Origin: JANWVO01 sp037446555
GTDB taxonomy: Bacteria > Acidobacteriota > Terriglobia > Bryobacterales > Bryobacteraceae
DNA length: 64,000 nt
Direction of reading: 5' to 3'
Assembly: GCA_037446555.1 (NCBI GenBank)
Contig: JBBIIK010000010.1
Location: 1 to 64,000 of the forward strand
The position numbers were made by a program, and so were the translations under genes. Shown piece after piece: positions 32,489 through 40,196 of this stretch (position 1 is the stretch's first letter; each line of letters begins with the position of its first letter). The notes below the pieces were generated by a model, which was not told the origin of the DNA, searched no databases, and saw only the letters and a list, made by a program, of their open reading frames with translations.

Positions 32489-35257
32489 TTGGCTGCACCG
32501 CGCCTTGTCCTGCTCGCATTCGCCTCGACCTGGGAGGACCGGACCGGGCAGTTTCTGGAACGGCTGAAAGACGTGATGCCGGGCGCGGAGCTGGTGCTGG
32601 TGGCCGAGTTTCCGCCGCCGCGCTCCTGCCCGCAGGCGCGATGGATTCCGTGGTTTCCCCGCCGCACGCTGCGGCAGAATCTGGCGCGGATCAGCGACGA
32701 ACTGAGCGGCTGCCGGGTGGCGTGGACGGCGCTGGTGCTGGACCGCCTGCTGCCCTACTGGGCGATGCGCGCCGCGGCGCTGTGGATCTCGCGCGGCAGG
32801 CTGCTGGTGTTCAACGAGAACCTCCACCACTTCGCCATGCGCCCCGGCGATGCGCCGCAGGGGCTCCGGTTCGTGCGGTGGCGGTTGCGCGAGTTCGTGG
32901 AGCGGCAGACACACCCAGGCGGCTGGCTGTACACGCAGCTCTGGCGGCTGCGGCATCCGCGGGCGTACCTGAGGCCGCTGTTCGCGATGCTGGCGCGGGC
33001 GGCGGGCTGGCACGCGGGGGTTTGGAAGCGGCTGCACGCAGGAGCGGCTGCGGAACCGGCGGCAGAGGAGCTGCCCGCGGGGACGAGCGTCGTGATTCCC
33101 TCCCGCGACGGGCGGACGTTGCTCGAGGCGTTGCTGCCGCGAGTCGAAGAAGAGCTCAGCGGCAGTGCGGGCGAGATCATCGTCGTCGACAACGGCAGCA
33201 CGGACGGGACTGCGGGCCGGCTGGCGGCTCGCCATCCGGAAGTGATCGTGGAGACGAGCCGGGAGCCGTTGAGCTTCGCCGCCGCCGTCAACCGGGGGAT
33301 TGCGCGGGCGCGGTACCGGCGGGTACTGCTGCTGAACAACGACATGGCGCCGGGGCCGGGCTTTCTGGCTGCGCTGCATGCGGCGTTCGATGCCGTGCCG
33401 GATCTGTTCTGCGCCACGGCGCAGATCTTCTTCCCGGAAGGCAAGCGGCGCGAGGAGACGGGCAAGGCCGTATGGAGGCAGAAGCGCGCGCGGGACGAGT
33501 TCCCGGTGCATTGCATCGACGCGGCGGAGGGGGAGGACCTGACGCCGGTGCTGTATGGAAGCGGAGGCTGTTCGCTGTACGACACAGCGAAGCTGCGCGC
33601 GCTGGGGGGGATGGACGAGGAGTTGCAGCCGGCGTATGTGGAGGATCTCGATCTCGGCTTTCGAGCCTGGCGCCTCGGATGGCCGAGCGTGTTTGTGGCC
33701 GGGGCGCGGGCGGTTCACCACCACCGCGCCACGACGTCGCGGTTTTTCCGGCCGGAAGAGTTGCAAACGTGGGTCGAGATCAACTACCTGCGGTTTCTGC
33801 TTCGCGGGGTGGGCGATCCGCGCCTCTTTGGGCGGTTGTGGCGCGAGGCAGTGGACCGGCTGAACTGGCATGCGGCGCAGGAGCCGAAGCGGCCGTGGGC
33901 GATGTTTGCTCTGCGCGCGGGCTGCCGCGCGTATCGATATCTGCGGGCGCTGCCGCCGGCGCGAATGGAGGAGACAGAGATTCTGGCAGCGGGTTCGGGA
34001 GCGATTGCAGTGTTTCCTGGCAGGGCGAGAGACGGCCGGAAGCCTCTGGTGCTGGTGTTGAGCGCGTACGCGCCTTGGCCGCTTTCACACGGCGGCGCGG
34101 TGCGCGTGTACAACCTGATGCGGCGGGCGGCGGCGGAGTTCGATCAGGTGCTGATCGCGTTCTGCCCGAAGCACGAGCCGCCGGCGGCGGAGCTGCTGGA
34201 GATCTGCCATGAAGTGATTCTGGTGGAGCGCGAGGGGACGCATCTGCGGCCGATGACGGAGAGGCCCGAAGTGGTGGAGGAGCACGATGAGACGGCCTTC
34301 CATGCAGCCCTGCGGCTGGCATTGCGCCGGCACTCGCCCGCGGTGGTGCAGATGGAGTTCACGCAGATGGGTCTGTACGCGGAGGACTGTGCGGGGCTGC
34401 CCACGGTGCTGGTGGAGCACGACATCACGCTGGATCTGTACCGGCAACTGCTCGCGAGCCGCGAAGCTTGGGAGACGCGCGAGCAGTGGAAGCGTTGGGG
34501 AAGGTTCGAGCGAGAGTTGTGGAAGCGGGTCGATTGCGTGGTGGCGATGTCTCCGCGCGACGCAGCGATGGTGGAGGGGGCGCGGCGGGTGGAGGTGCTG
34601 GACAACGGCGTGGACCTGGAGCGGTTCGCGCCACGGATCGAGACGCCGGAGCGGCGGCGGCTGCTGTTCATGGGCAGCTTCGCCCACCTACCCAACCTGC
34701 TGGGGCTGGAGGCGTTCCTGCGGGAGGCGTGGCCGAGGCTGCGTGAGGCGGGCGCAAGGCTGCATGTCATCTCCGGCGCGAATCCGGGGCATTATCTGGA
34801 CCTGTACAAGGACCGGGTTCGCGTGGATCTGGACGATCCGCAGATCGAGTGGGACGCCTATGTAGCCGATCCCCGTCCGGCGTACGCGCCGGCGGAGGCG
34901 GTTGTCGCGCCGTTGCTGGCATCCGCCGGCACGAACATCAAGATCCTGGAGGCGATGGCGATGGGGAAGGCGGTGGTGTGCACGCCGGCGGCGGTCCACG
35001 GGCTGGACGTGGAGGCGGGCGTTGAGGCAATGATCGTGCCCACGGTGGCGGAAATGGCGGGCGCGGTGATGCAGCTGTTCGAGGACGAGGCGGCGAGGGC
35101 GGAGATGGAGCGGGCGGCGCGGCAGAAGGCGGAGCGGCGGTACGGGTGGGACGCGATCGCGCGGCGTCAGGCGGAGATGTACCGCTCGCTGATCCGGGCG
35201 GCTGCGAGCGGGTCTGTCAGCGGTTCCGCGGCTTCGGGCGGACGTATTCGGCCGTGA
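32489..35257 (+). CDS. Tandem glycosyltransferase: N-terminal domain + GT2 + GT4
   Basis: The 922-residue protein joins two complete transferase modules. Residues 1-195 form an unassigned domain with Arg/Trp-rich helices. A GT2 module starts at GTSVVIPSRDG (198-208), with DNGSTDGT at 234-241, NNDM at 283-286 and the catalytic-base motif YVEDLDLGFRAWR at 383-395. A GT4 module starts near 519 (PLVLVLSAYAPWPLSHGGAV) and carries LDNGVDLERF and the nucleotide-sugar motif GTNIKILEAMAMGKAVV. It could add two different sugars in succession to a cell-surface glycan. TTG is the only start consistent with a one-base gap after the barrel gene. The 3' end overlaps convergent queF by 41 bp. Confidence 0.85.
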   Translation: MAAPRLVLLAFASTWEDRTGQFLERLKDVMPGAELVLVAEFPPPRSCPQARWIPWFPRRTLRQNLARISDELSGCRVAWTALVLDRLLPYWAMRAAALWISRGRLLVFNENLHHFAMRPGDAPQGLRFVRWRLREFVERQTHPGGWLYTQLWRLRHPRAYLRPLFAMLARAAGWHAGVWKRLHAGAAAEPAAEELPAGTSVVIPSRDGRTLLEALLPRVEEELSGSAGEIIVVDNGSTDGTAGRLAARHPEVIVETSREPLSFAAAVNRGIARARYRRVLLLNNDMAPGPGFLAALHAAFDAVPDLFCATAQIFFPEGKRREETGKAVWRQKRARDEFPVHCIDAAEGEDLTPVLYGSGGCSLYDTAKLRALGGMDEELQPAYVEDLDLGFRAWRLGWPSVFVAGARAVHHHRATTSRFFRPEELQTWVEINYLRFLLRGVGDPRLFGRLWREAVDRLNWHAAQEPKRPWAMFALRAGCRAYRYLRALPPARMEETEILAAGSGAIAVFPGRARDGRKPLVLVLSAYAPWPLSHGGAVRVYNLMRRAAAEFDQVLIAFCPKHEPPAAELLEICHEVILVEREGTHLRPMTERPEVVEEHDETAFHAALRLALRRHSPAVVQMEFTQMGLYAEDCAGLPTVLVEHDITLDLYRQLLASREAWETREQWKRWGRFERELWKRVDCVVAMSPRDAAMVEGARRVEVLDNGVDLERFAPRIETPERRRLLFMGSFAHLPNLLGLEAFLREAWPRLREAGARLHVISGANPGHYLDLYKDRVRVDLDDPQIEWDAYVADPRPAYAPAEAVVAPLLASAGTNIKILEAMAMGKAVVCTPAAVHGLDVEAGVEAMIVPTVAEMAGAVMQLFEDEAARAEMERAARQKAERRYGWDAIARRQAEMYRSLIRAAASGSVSGSAASGGRIRP

Positions 35258-35639
35258 TGGTTGTGTAGACGCCGCCGCGCGGGGTGAACTCGCCGGTGAC
35301 GGTCATTTCGCGCGGGCGGCAGGCGCGCACGCAGTCGTCGAGGATGCGGTTCACGGCGTTCTCCTGGAAGATGCCGAGGTTGCGGTAGGCGAGCATGTAC
35401 ATCTTCAGGGACTTCAGTTCCAGGCAAAGGCGGTCCGGCACGTAACGGATGGTGATGGCGCCGTGATCGGGCAGTCCGGTGCGGGGACAGACGCTGGTGA
35501 ACTCGGGCGAAGAGATCTCGATCCAGTAATTGCGGCCTGGATACTGGTTGGGCCAGCATTCGATGCCGGGCAGAGGGGCGGAGACGCCGGAGGCGGCGTG
35601 CTCGTCGGTATACAATTTTCGCTGTTTCTGTTTTGGCAT
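35217..35639 (-). CDS. queF: NADPH-dependent 7-cyano-7-deazaguanine reductase QueF
   Basis: QueF (140 aa) reduces preQ0 to preQ1 in queuosine tRNA modification. The nucleophile Cys51 lies in TSVCPRTGLPDHG, with the catalytic Asp at 58 and the LELKSLKMYMLAYRN motif downstream, as in the short (YkvM-like) type. The ATG at 35639 shares its G base region with the TGA of the upstream LOR/SDH gene (TGATG), so translation is coupled. No other queuosine gene is visible. Confidence 0.93.
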   Translation of the reverse strand: MPKQKQRKLYTDEHAASGVSAPLPGIECWPNQYPGRNYWIEISSPEFTSVCPRTGLPDHGAITIRYVPDRLCLELKSLKMYMLAYRNLGIFQENAVNRILDDCVRACRPREMTVTGEFTPRGGVYTTITAEYVRPKPRNR

Positions 35640-36892
35640 CAGGGATTCTCCCGGCGGCGGTTTTCCTGCAGGTGGCGGTCGAGCTGTTCGAGAAAGACGC
35701 CCACGTCGGTGACCACGCCCACGGCCTGCGCGGTGCCGCGGTCTCCGAGCTTGGTGACCACGGCGGGGTTGATGTCGACGCAAACGGTCTTGACCCAGCC
35801 GGGCAGCATATTGCCGGTGGCGATGGAGTGAAGCATGGAGCCCAAGCAGAGCACGAGCCCGGCTCCGCGCAGTTCGGCGGCGTAGGCGTCCTGCGCGGCG
35901 TTCATGTCAGTGATGGTTTCCGGGAGGGGGCCGTCGTCGCGCAGGCTTCCGGCCAGAACAAATGGCACGCCGTGGGTGACGCACTCGTAGAGGACGCCCT
36001 TCTTGAGCACGCCCTGGGCCACGGCTTCGCGCACGGAACCGGCATGGTAGATGCGGTTGATGGCGCGCATGTGATTGCGGTGGCCGTGATCGTCCTGGCG
36101 GCCGTCGGCGAGGCGCACGCCGAGCGAGGTGCCGAACAAGGCGGACTCGATGTCATGCACGCCGAGCGCGTTTCCTGCCAGCAGCGCGCTGACGTAGCCT
36201 TTCCGGATGAGGGAAGCGAGGGGCTTCGCGCCGCCGGTGTGGATCACCACCGGGCCAGCGACGACGACGACGCGCTGCCCGGAGTCAAGCACCTGCCGGA
36301 CAAGCGCCGCGGTCTGGCGCACGGCGGTCTCGACCTGGCGCTCGCTCGAGATGCCGTTGGACATGAAGGCGAAGGCCAGCCGGTCGCGCTCTTTGGATTC
36401 CGGGATGACGCGGATGCCGCGCATGCCGACGACGATCTCGTCGCCGGCGCGGACGTCGCGCAGGCGGCGGGCCCAAGGGCGTCCGTCCTGCCAGACGAGG
36501 AGCGCGTCCATGCGCTGGTTCTGCACCTCGTGCCACTGGCCGCCGCGGCGCACGAGGGTGCGGTGGTTGGTGGTGGAGTAGAAATCCTCGGGCGCGCAGC
36601 GGTCCCGTTCGACGCGGGCGAAGGCGGCGTCCTGCTCTTCGACAGGCGCGCAGCCGAGCGCGTGGAGCTGGCTGAGCATTTTCTCAAACGAGGTGCGGTC
36701 CGGGGCTTCCACGCGCAGGCGCAGGCGGGAAGGCTCGGCGTTGGTCCTGCCGATGTGAAAATGCTCGACCTCGAACCGGCCGTGATATTCGATCACGGTG
36801 TCGAAGATCTGCTCCATGATGTGGGAGTCGATCAGGTGGCCTTCGGCCTCGACGACTTCCTGAACGGGATGGATCCGGGACTTGCGTGGCAT
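35639..36892 (-). CDS. TIGR00300-type LOR/SDH-domain protein (archaeal ornithine cyclodeaminase-like)
   Basis: The 417-residue protein matches the family sharing the lysine-ketoglutarate reductase/saccharopine dehydrogenase (LOR/SDH) domain, found alone in archaea and fused in cyanobacterial ArgZ/AgrE. Some archaeal members are ornithine cyclodeaminases. Visible landmarks are SHIMEQIFDTVIEYHGRFEV at the N-terminus, a Rossmann-like VVVVAGPVVIHTGGAKPL and the C-terminal GSMLHSIATGNMLPGWVK. Activity on ornithine is inferred. It lies between queF and a methyltransferase in one minus-strand operon. Confidence 0.75.
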   Translation of the reverse strand: MPRKSRIHPVQEVVEAEGHLIDSHIMEQIFDTVIEYHGRFEVEHFHIGRTNAEPSRLRLRVEAPDRTSFEKMLSQLHALGCAPVEEQDAAFARVERDRCAPEDFYSTTNHRTLVRRGGQWHEVQNQRMDALLVWQDGRPWARRLRDVRAGDEIVVGMRGIRVIPESKERDRLAFAFMSNGISSERQVETAVRQTAALVRQVLDSGQRVVVVAGPVVIHTGGAKPLASLIRKGYVSALLAGNALGVHDIESALFGTSLGVRLADGRQDDHGHRNHMRAINRIYHAGSVREAVAQGVLKKGVLYECVTHGVPFVLAGSLRDDGPLPETITDMNAAQDAYAAELRGAGLVLCLGSMLHSIATGNMLPGWVKTVCVDINPAVVTKLGDRGTAQAVGVVTDVGVFLEQLDRHLQENRRRENP

Positions 36893-36894
36893 GG

Positions 36895-37542
36895 CTATTT
36901 CGTGGCGGTCCAGCAGAGAAAGAGCCCATCGGGAGGAACGTCTTCCCAATAGGAGATGGGACGGCAGGAGGCGGCGCGGCAGTGGCGCCGGAGCAGAGCG
37001 AGGAGCTCCTCTTCGCGGAACCATCTCTCCCAGGGCGGGGTTTCGAGCCGCCCCCACTGGCGGGCGTTCTTGTCGATGATGACGAGCCGGGCGCCGGGCT
37101 TCAGCACGCGGCACAACCCGGCCACGGCGGATTCCACGTCGACGGCGTGTTCGAGAGATTCGGTGGCGTAGGCGGCGTCAAATGCGCTGGAAGGGAACGG
37201 CAGTTCGAGCATGGATGCGGCCACGCGCTCGAGGGGGGCGGGGGCGCGGCGAAGCATGGCTTCGGCGAGGTCGAGCGCCACGACGGAAGCTTGCGGGAAA
37301 GCGTCTTTCACATGCACGGCGAACCGCCCCTTGCCGCAGCCGAGGTCGAGCACGCGAGCGCCGGGCGCGAGCGGGGCGATGCCTTCGAGCACGGCGCGCA
37401 CGTGGAGGATCCGCGGATCGATGGAGGAGGGGAACTGCTCCTCGTCGGACGCGGCCTCTTCAAACGAACGCCGGATCCCGGCGGCGAGATCCGGCGTCAG
37501 AGTGGCAGACTTTCGTCGGAAGATTCTGGCGAGAAAGCCCAT
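36895..37542 (-). CDS. Class I SAM-dependent methyltransferase
   Basis: The 215-residue protein has the Rossmann methyltransferase fold: motif I VLDLGCGKGRFA near residue 67, an acidic strand-2 end (VALDLAEAML) and motif LPFPSSAFDAAYATESLEH, as in UbiE/COQ5-like enzymes. The basic N-terminus (GFLARIFRRK) may touch membrane. The substrate cannot be read from sequence. The gene lies one base from the phosphofructokinase stop and two bases before the LOR/SDH start. Confidence 0.8.
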   Translation of the reverse strand: MGFLARIFRRKSATLTPDLAAGIRRSFEEAASDEEQFPSSIDPRILHVRAVLEGIAPLAPGARVLDLGCGKGRFAVHVKDAFPQASVVALDLAEAMLRRAPAPLERVAASMLELPFPSSAFDAAYATESLEHAVDVESAVAGLCRVLKPGARLVIIDKNARQWGRLETPPWERWFREEELLALLRRHCRAASCRPISYWEDVPPDGLFLCWTATK

Positions 37543-38723
37543 CAGAGCTTGCTGAGGAAGACGGGCAGCCCACGCTTGCCGTTGTAACTGGGGCGGTAGC
37601 GTTCGGTGTTGTACATGGTGGCGACGTCCACCTTGCGGTGGCCGAGCTTCGGATCGGGGATCTCGACGAGATCGAAGCAGCCGTTCACGATTCCCGTCAT
37701 CAGCCCGCTCTTGCCTTCCTCGAGGGCGTCCATGGCCATGTTGCCGAAGGTGCAGGCGACGAGCTTGTCGACGAAGTCGGGATCGCCCGAGCGCAGGTCG
37801 TAGGTGAGGTCGCTGACGATGGTCTCTTCGCCGGTGCGAGCCTTGATTTCGACGGCCAGGTCGTCGCCCACGTTGGCCTTCTTGCGGTGGCCGTAGGCAT
37901 CCGCCTCGCCGTAGTGCTTCACCTGGTAGCCCTCCCACTCGGCGCCTTCGGAAAGGATTACGAGCGAGTAGTTCGACGGGTTGTTGCGCTTGTCCTGAAC
38001 GAGCAGGCCGATCAGCTTGTCGAGGTCCACCCTGTATTCGGGGATGACGCAACGGATGTTGGTGACGTAGGCGGTATAGAGGGCGGTGAAGCCGGCGTCG
38101 CGGCCGAAGACGCGGAAGATGCCGATGCGCTCGTGCGAGCCAACGGTGGTGCGCTGGCGCTGGATGGCGGAGTCGGCGCGGGTGATGGCAGTGGAGAAGC
38201 CGATGCAGTATTCGGTATTGCGGACGTCATTGTCCATGGTCTTCGGGATGGCCATGATCCTGACGCCCTCGTCATGCAGCCGGCGCGCGTAGCTGAGCGT
38301 GTCGTCGCCGCCGATGGCGATGACGGTGTCGGCGCCGAGCCTCTCGAGGTTCTTGAGCACGGAGGCGGTGACGTCGTAGGTCACCAGCTTCTGCCCGTCC
38401 TTTTCGGTTTCACGCGTGGGAAAGGACATGCCCTTCAGGTGCTCGGGCAGGCTCTTCATCTTGGCGGGGTTGGTGCGGGAGGAATGCAGGAACGTACCGC
38501 CGGTGCGGTCGATGGTGCGCGTGTTGAGGGGGGTGAGCTGGAGCGTGTAGCGGGAAACGCTCGCCGGGTCATCCATGTTCAGGTGGGTGAGACCCTCCCA
38601 CCCGCGGCGGATGCCGAGCACTTCGTAGCCCATCGCGCAACCGCGATAGGTGACCTGTTTGATGACGGCATTCAATCCCGGAACGTCGCCGCCGCCGGTG
38701 AGGATCGCAATTCGCTTGGCCAT
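37542..38723 (-). CDS. Phosphofructokinase, probably pyrophosphate-dependent
   Basis: The 393-residue protein is a group A phosphofructokinase. GGGDVPGLNAV opens the protein. The phosphoryl-donor site reads GGDDT at 138-142 and PKTMDND at 160-166. In ATP enzymes the corresponding positions are Gly (GGDGS) and Gly (PGTIDND); Asp and Lys there are the known marks of diphosphate-dependent enzymes. It should phosphorylate fructose 6-phosphate reversibly with pyrophosphate. It appears to lead the minus-strand operon to queF. Confidence 0.85.
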   Translation of the reverse strand: MAKRIAILTGGGDVPGLNAVIKQVTYRGCAMGYEVLGIRRGWEGLTHLNMDDPASVSRYTLQLTPLNTRTIDRTGGTFLHSSRTNPAKMKSLPEHLKGMSFPTRETEKDGQKLVTYDVTASVLKNLERLGADTVIAIGGDDTLSYARRLHDEGVRIMAIPKTMDNDVRNTEYCIGFSTAITRADSAIQRQRTTVGSHERIGIFRVFGRDAGFTALYTAYVTNIRCVIPEYRVDLDKLIGLLVQDKRNNPSNYSLVILSEGAEWEGYQVKHYGEADAYGHRKKANVGDDLAVEIKARTGEETIVSDLTYDLRSGDPDFVDKLVACTFGNMAMDALEEGKSGLMTGIVNGCFDLVEIPDPKLGHRKVDVATMYNTERYRPSYNGKRGLPVFLSKL

Positions 38724-38787
38724 TCTGTCTCCTGGTCTGATGAAAGATGAAGGGGAACGGTCAGAATTCAGTATAACTGGTCTGATA

Positions 38788-40143
38788 TCAGCGCCGCGCC
38801 CGGCTGGCCAGCAGGGCGCGGAAGGCGGACTCGAGCACGGGTGCGGCGTCCGGGCCGGTGGAATTCACTTCCCCATACCACTGCCTGGCCGCCCCGAATG
38901 TGAACGGCGGCTTCTCATCCCACTGGCATTTCGGGAGGATGTAGCCGATCTCGTCATTGGCGAGGCCGAATAGCATCCGGTAGGGAGCTGAGAGAATTTT
39001 CTTGAGGGGCGTCTCGGCGGGCGCGGACGGGAAGTCTGCGTTCGCCTCGCAGACCGTGCCGCCGACGCTGAGCTCCGGGTACAATTCTCCCGGCACAAGG
39101 GCTGCCTCCACCACGGGCCGGGCACCGCGGGCGAGCCGGAGATAGCCCACGGGCGCCTCCGTGCCACCGTCCTTCATGGGCTTTCGCCCGCCGAACAGGC
39201 CGAGCTGCGAAGCCATGAGAAATCCGGCGTTCGAGACCGGGAACCGCACCATGGTCTCGCGATACAGGATCGTGTCCACGCGGGCCGCCTTCGCGGGCTT
39301 CTGCGATTCGGCGACATGGCGCGCGGCGTAGCGTCCGACAATCTCCGCAAATCGAAAGCTGTCCATCGGGGCGGGCTTTCCGGTCTTGGAGGCTTCGATC
39401 TGCGCGCCCAGCGGCGACTGCATGCCGCCGAGGGCACCGTTGAGGAAGACCACCGTGCCGAAGCCGGACTGTTCGAGCGCGTCGCGCAGGAAGTGGACGT
39501 AGTCGGACGTGATCAGTGTACTACGGCTGCCGAGCGCCTCGGGGTGGTTGTTCCAGTTGACCAGCGTGGCGAGGGCGCGGCCACCGCGGGCGCGAAACAC
39601 GAGGGAAAGGATCTCGGGGTCATGGACCACCGGCGGGCGCGAGTCGTGATACATACGGGCGACGTCCGGCGGGGTCACTGCCGCCGGATAAAGAGTGGCA
39701 GGCACGAGCTTTGACAGCGCTTGTTTGGCAGCGGTGGCAGTCTCCTCCACGACGAAAGCGTTGTAGGATTCGTCGAGCCCGCTGACGGTCTGCTTTGGGC
39801 CCCACTGTCCCATGGTGTCCGGCCCTTCGTGCACGTGCGTGGCAGCGACGATGAGCTGCGCCCCGGGTACGGCGGCGCGAATGCGGGCGACGTCGTCGTG
39901 GAAGAGCCCGATCAGGTCCACCGCGCAAAGGACGACGGGCGCGGCGCCCGCCCTCAGGGCGAGGCAACGCGCCCACAGATCGTCATGCACGCCGGTGGCG
40001 GCGCGGTTGTTGCCGAAGCCGGCGAGATAGACGGGGCGGTCGAGCCGGGGCGTGATCTTGCGCGCGGCGGCGCCGGCATGCAGTTGCGGCCAGGCGGGTG
40101 CGGCAGCCAGTGTGATCAACGCCAACAGGGCAGAGGCGCGCAT
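38788..40143 (-). CDS. Secreted neutral/alkaline ceramidase-like protein
   Basis: The 451-residue protein has a signal peptide (cleavage near residue 19) and the N-terminal domain of neutral/alkaline nonlysosomal ceramidases. The zinc-type motif VAATHVHEGPDTMG (His pair) and LVNWNNHPEALG match the family, while GSRSTLITSDYVHF precedes the metal site. Only about 450 residues are present, so the C-terminal immunoglobulin-like domain of true ceramidases is missing. Many environmental homologues have unknown substrates. The ATG at 40143 begins the signal peptide; the long open frame upstream overlaps the EF-G gene and is shadow. Confidence 0.72.
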   Translation of the reverse strand: MRASALLALITLAAAPAWPQLHAGAAARKITPRLDRPVYLAGFGNNRAATGVHDDLWARCLALRAGAAPVVLCAVDLIGLFHDDVARIRAAVPGAQLIVAATHVHEGPDTMGQWGPKQTVSGLDESYNAFVVEETATAAKQALSKLVPATLYPAAVTPPDVARMYHDSRPPVVHDPEILSLVFRARGGRALATLVNWNNHPEALGSRSTLITSDYVHFLRDALEQSGFGTVVFLNGALGGMQSPLGAQIEASKTGKPAPMDSFRFAEIVGRYAARHVAESQKPAKAARVDTILYRETMVRFPVSNAGFLMASQLGLFGGRKPMKDGGTEAPVGYLRLARGARPVVEAALVPGELYPELSVGGTVCEANADFPSAPAETPLKKILSAPYRMLFGLANDEIGYILPKCQWDEKPPFTFGAARQWYGEVNSTGPDAAPVLESAFRALLASRARR

Positions 40144-40196
40144 ACACTGATTGTGTCTCAACGGCGGCACGCCCTGTAGTTCCCGGAGTCCGGGGG

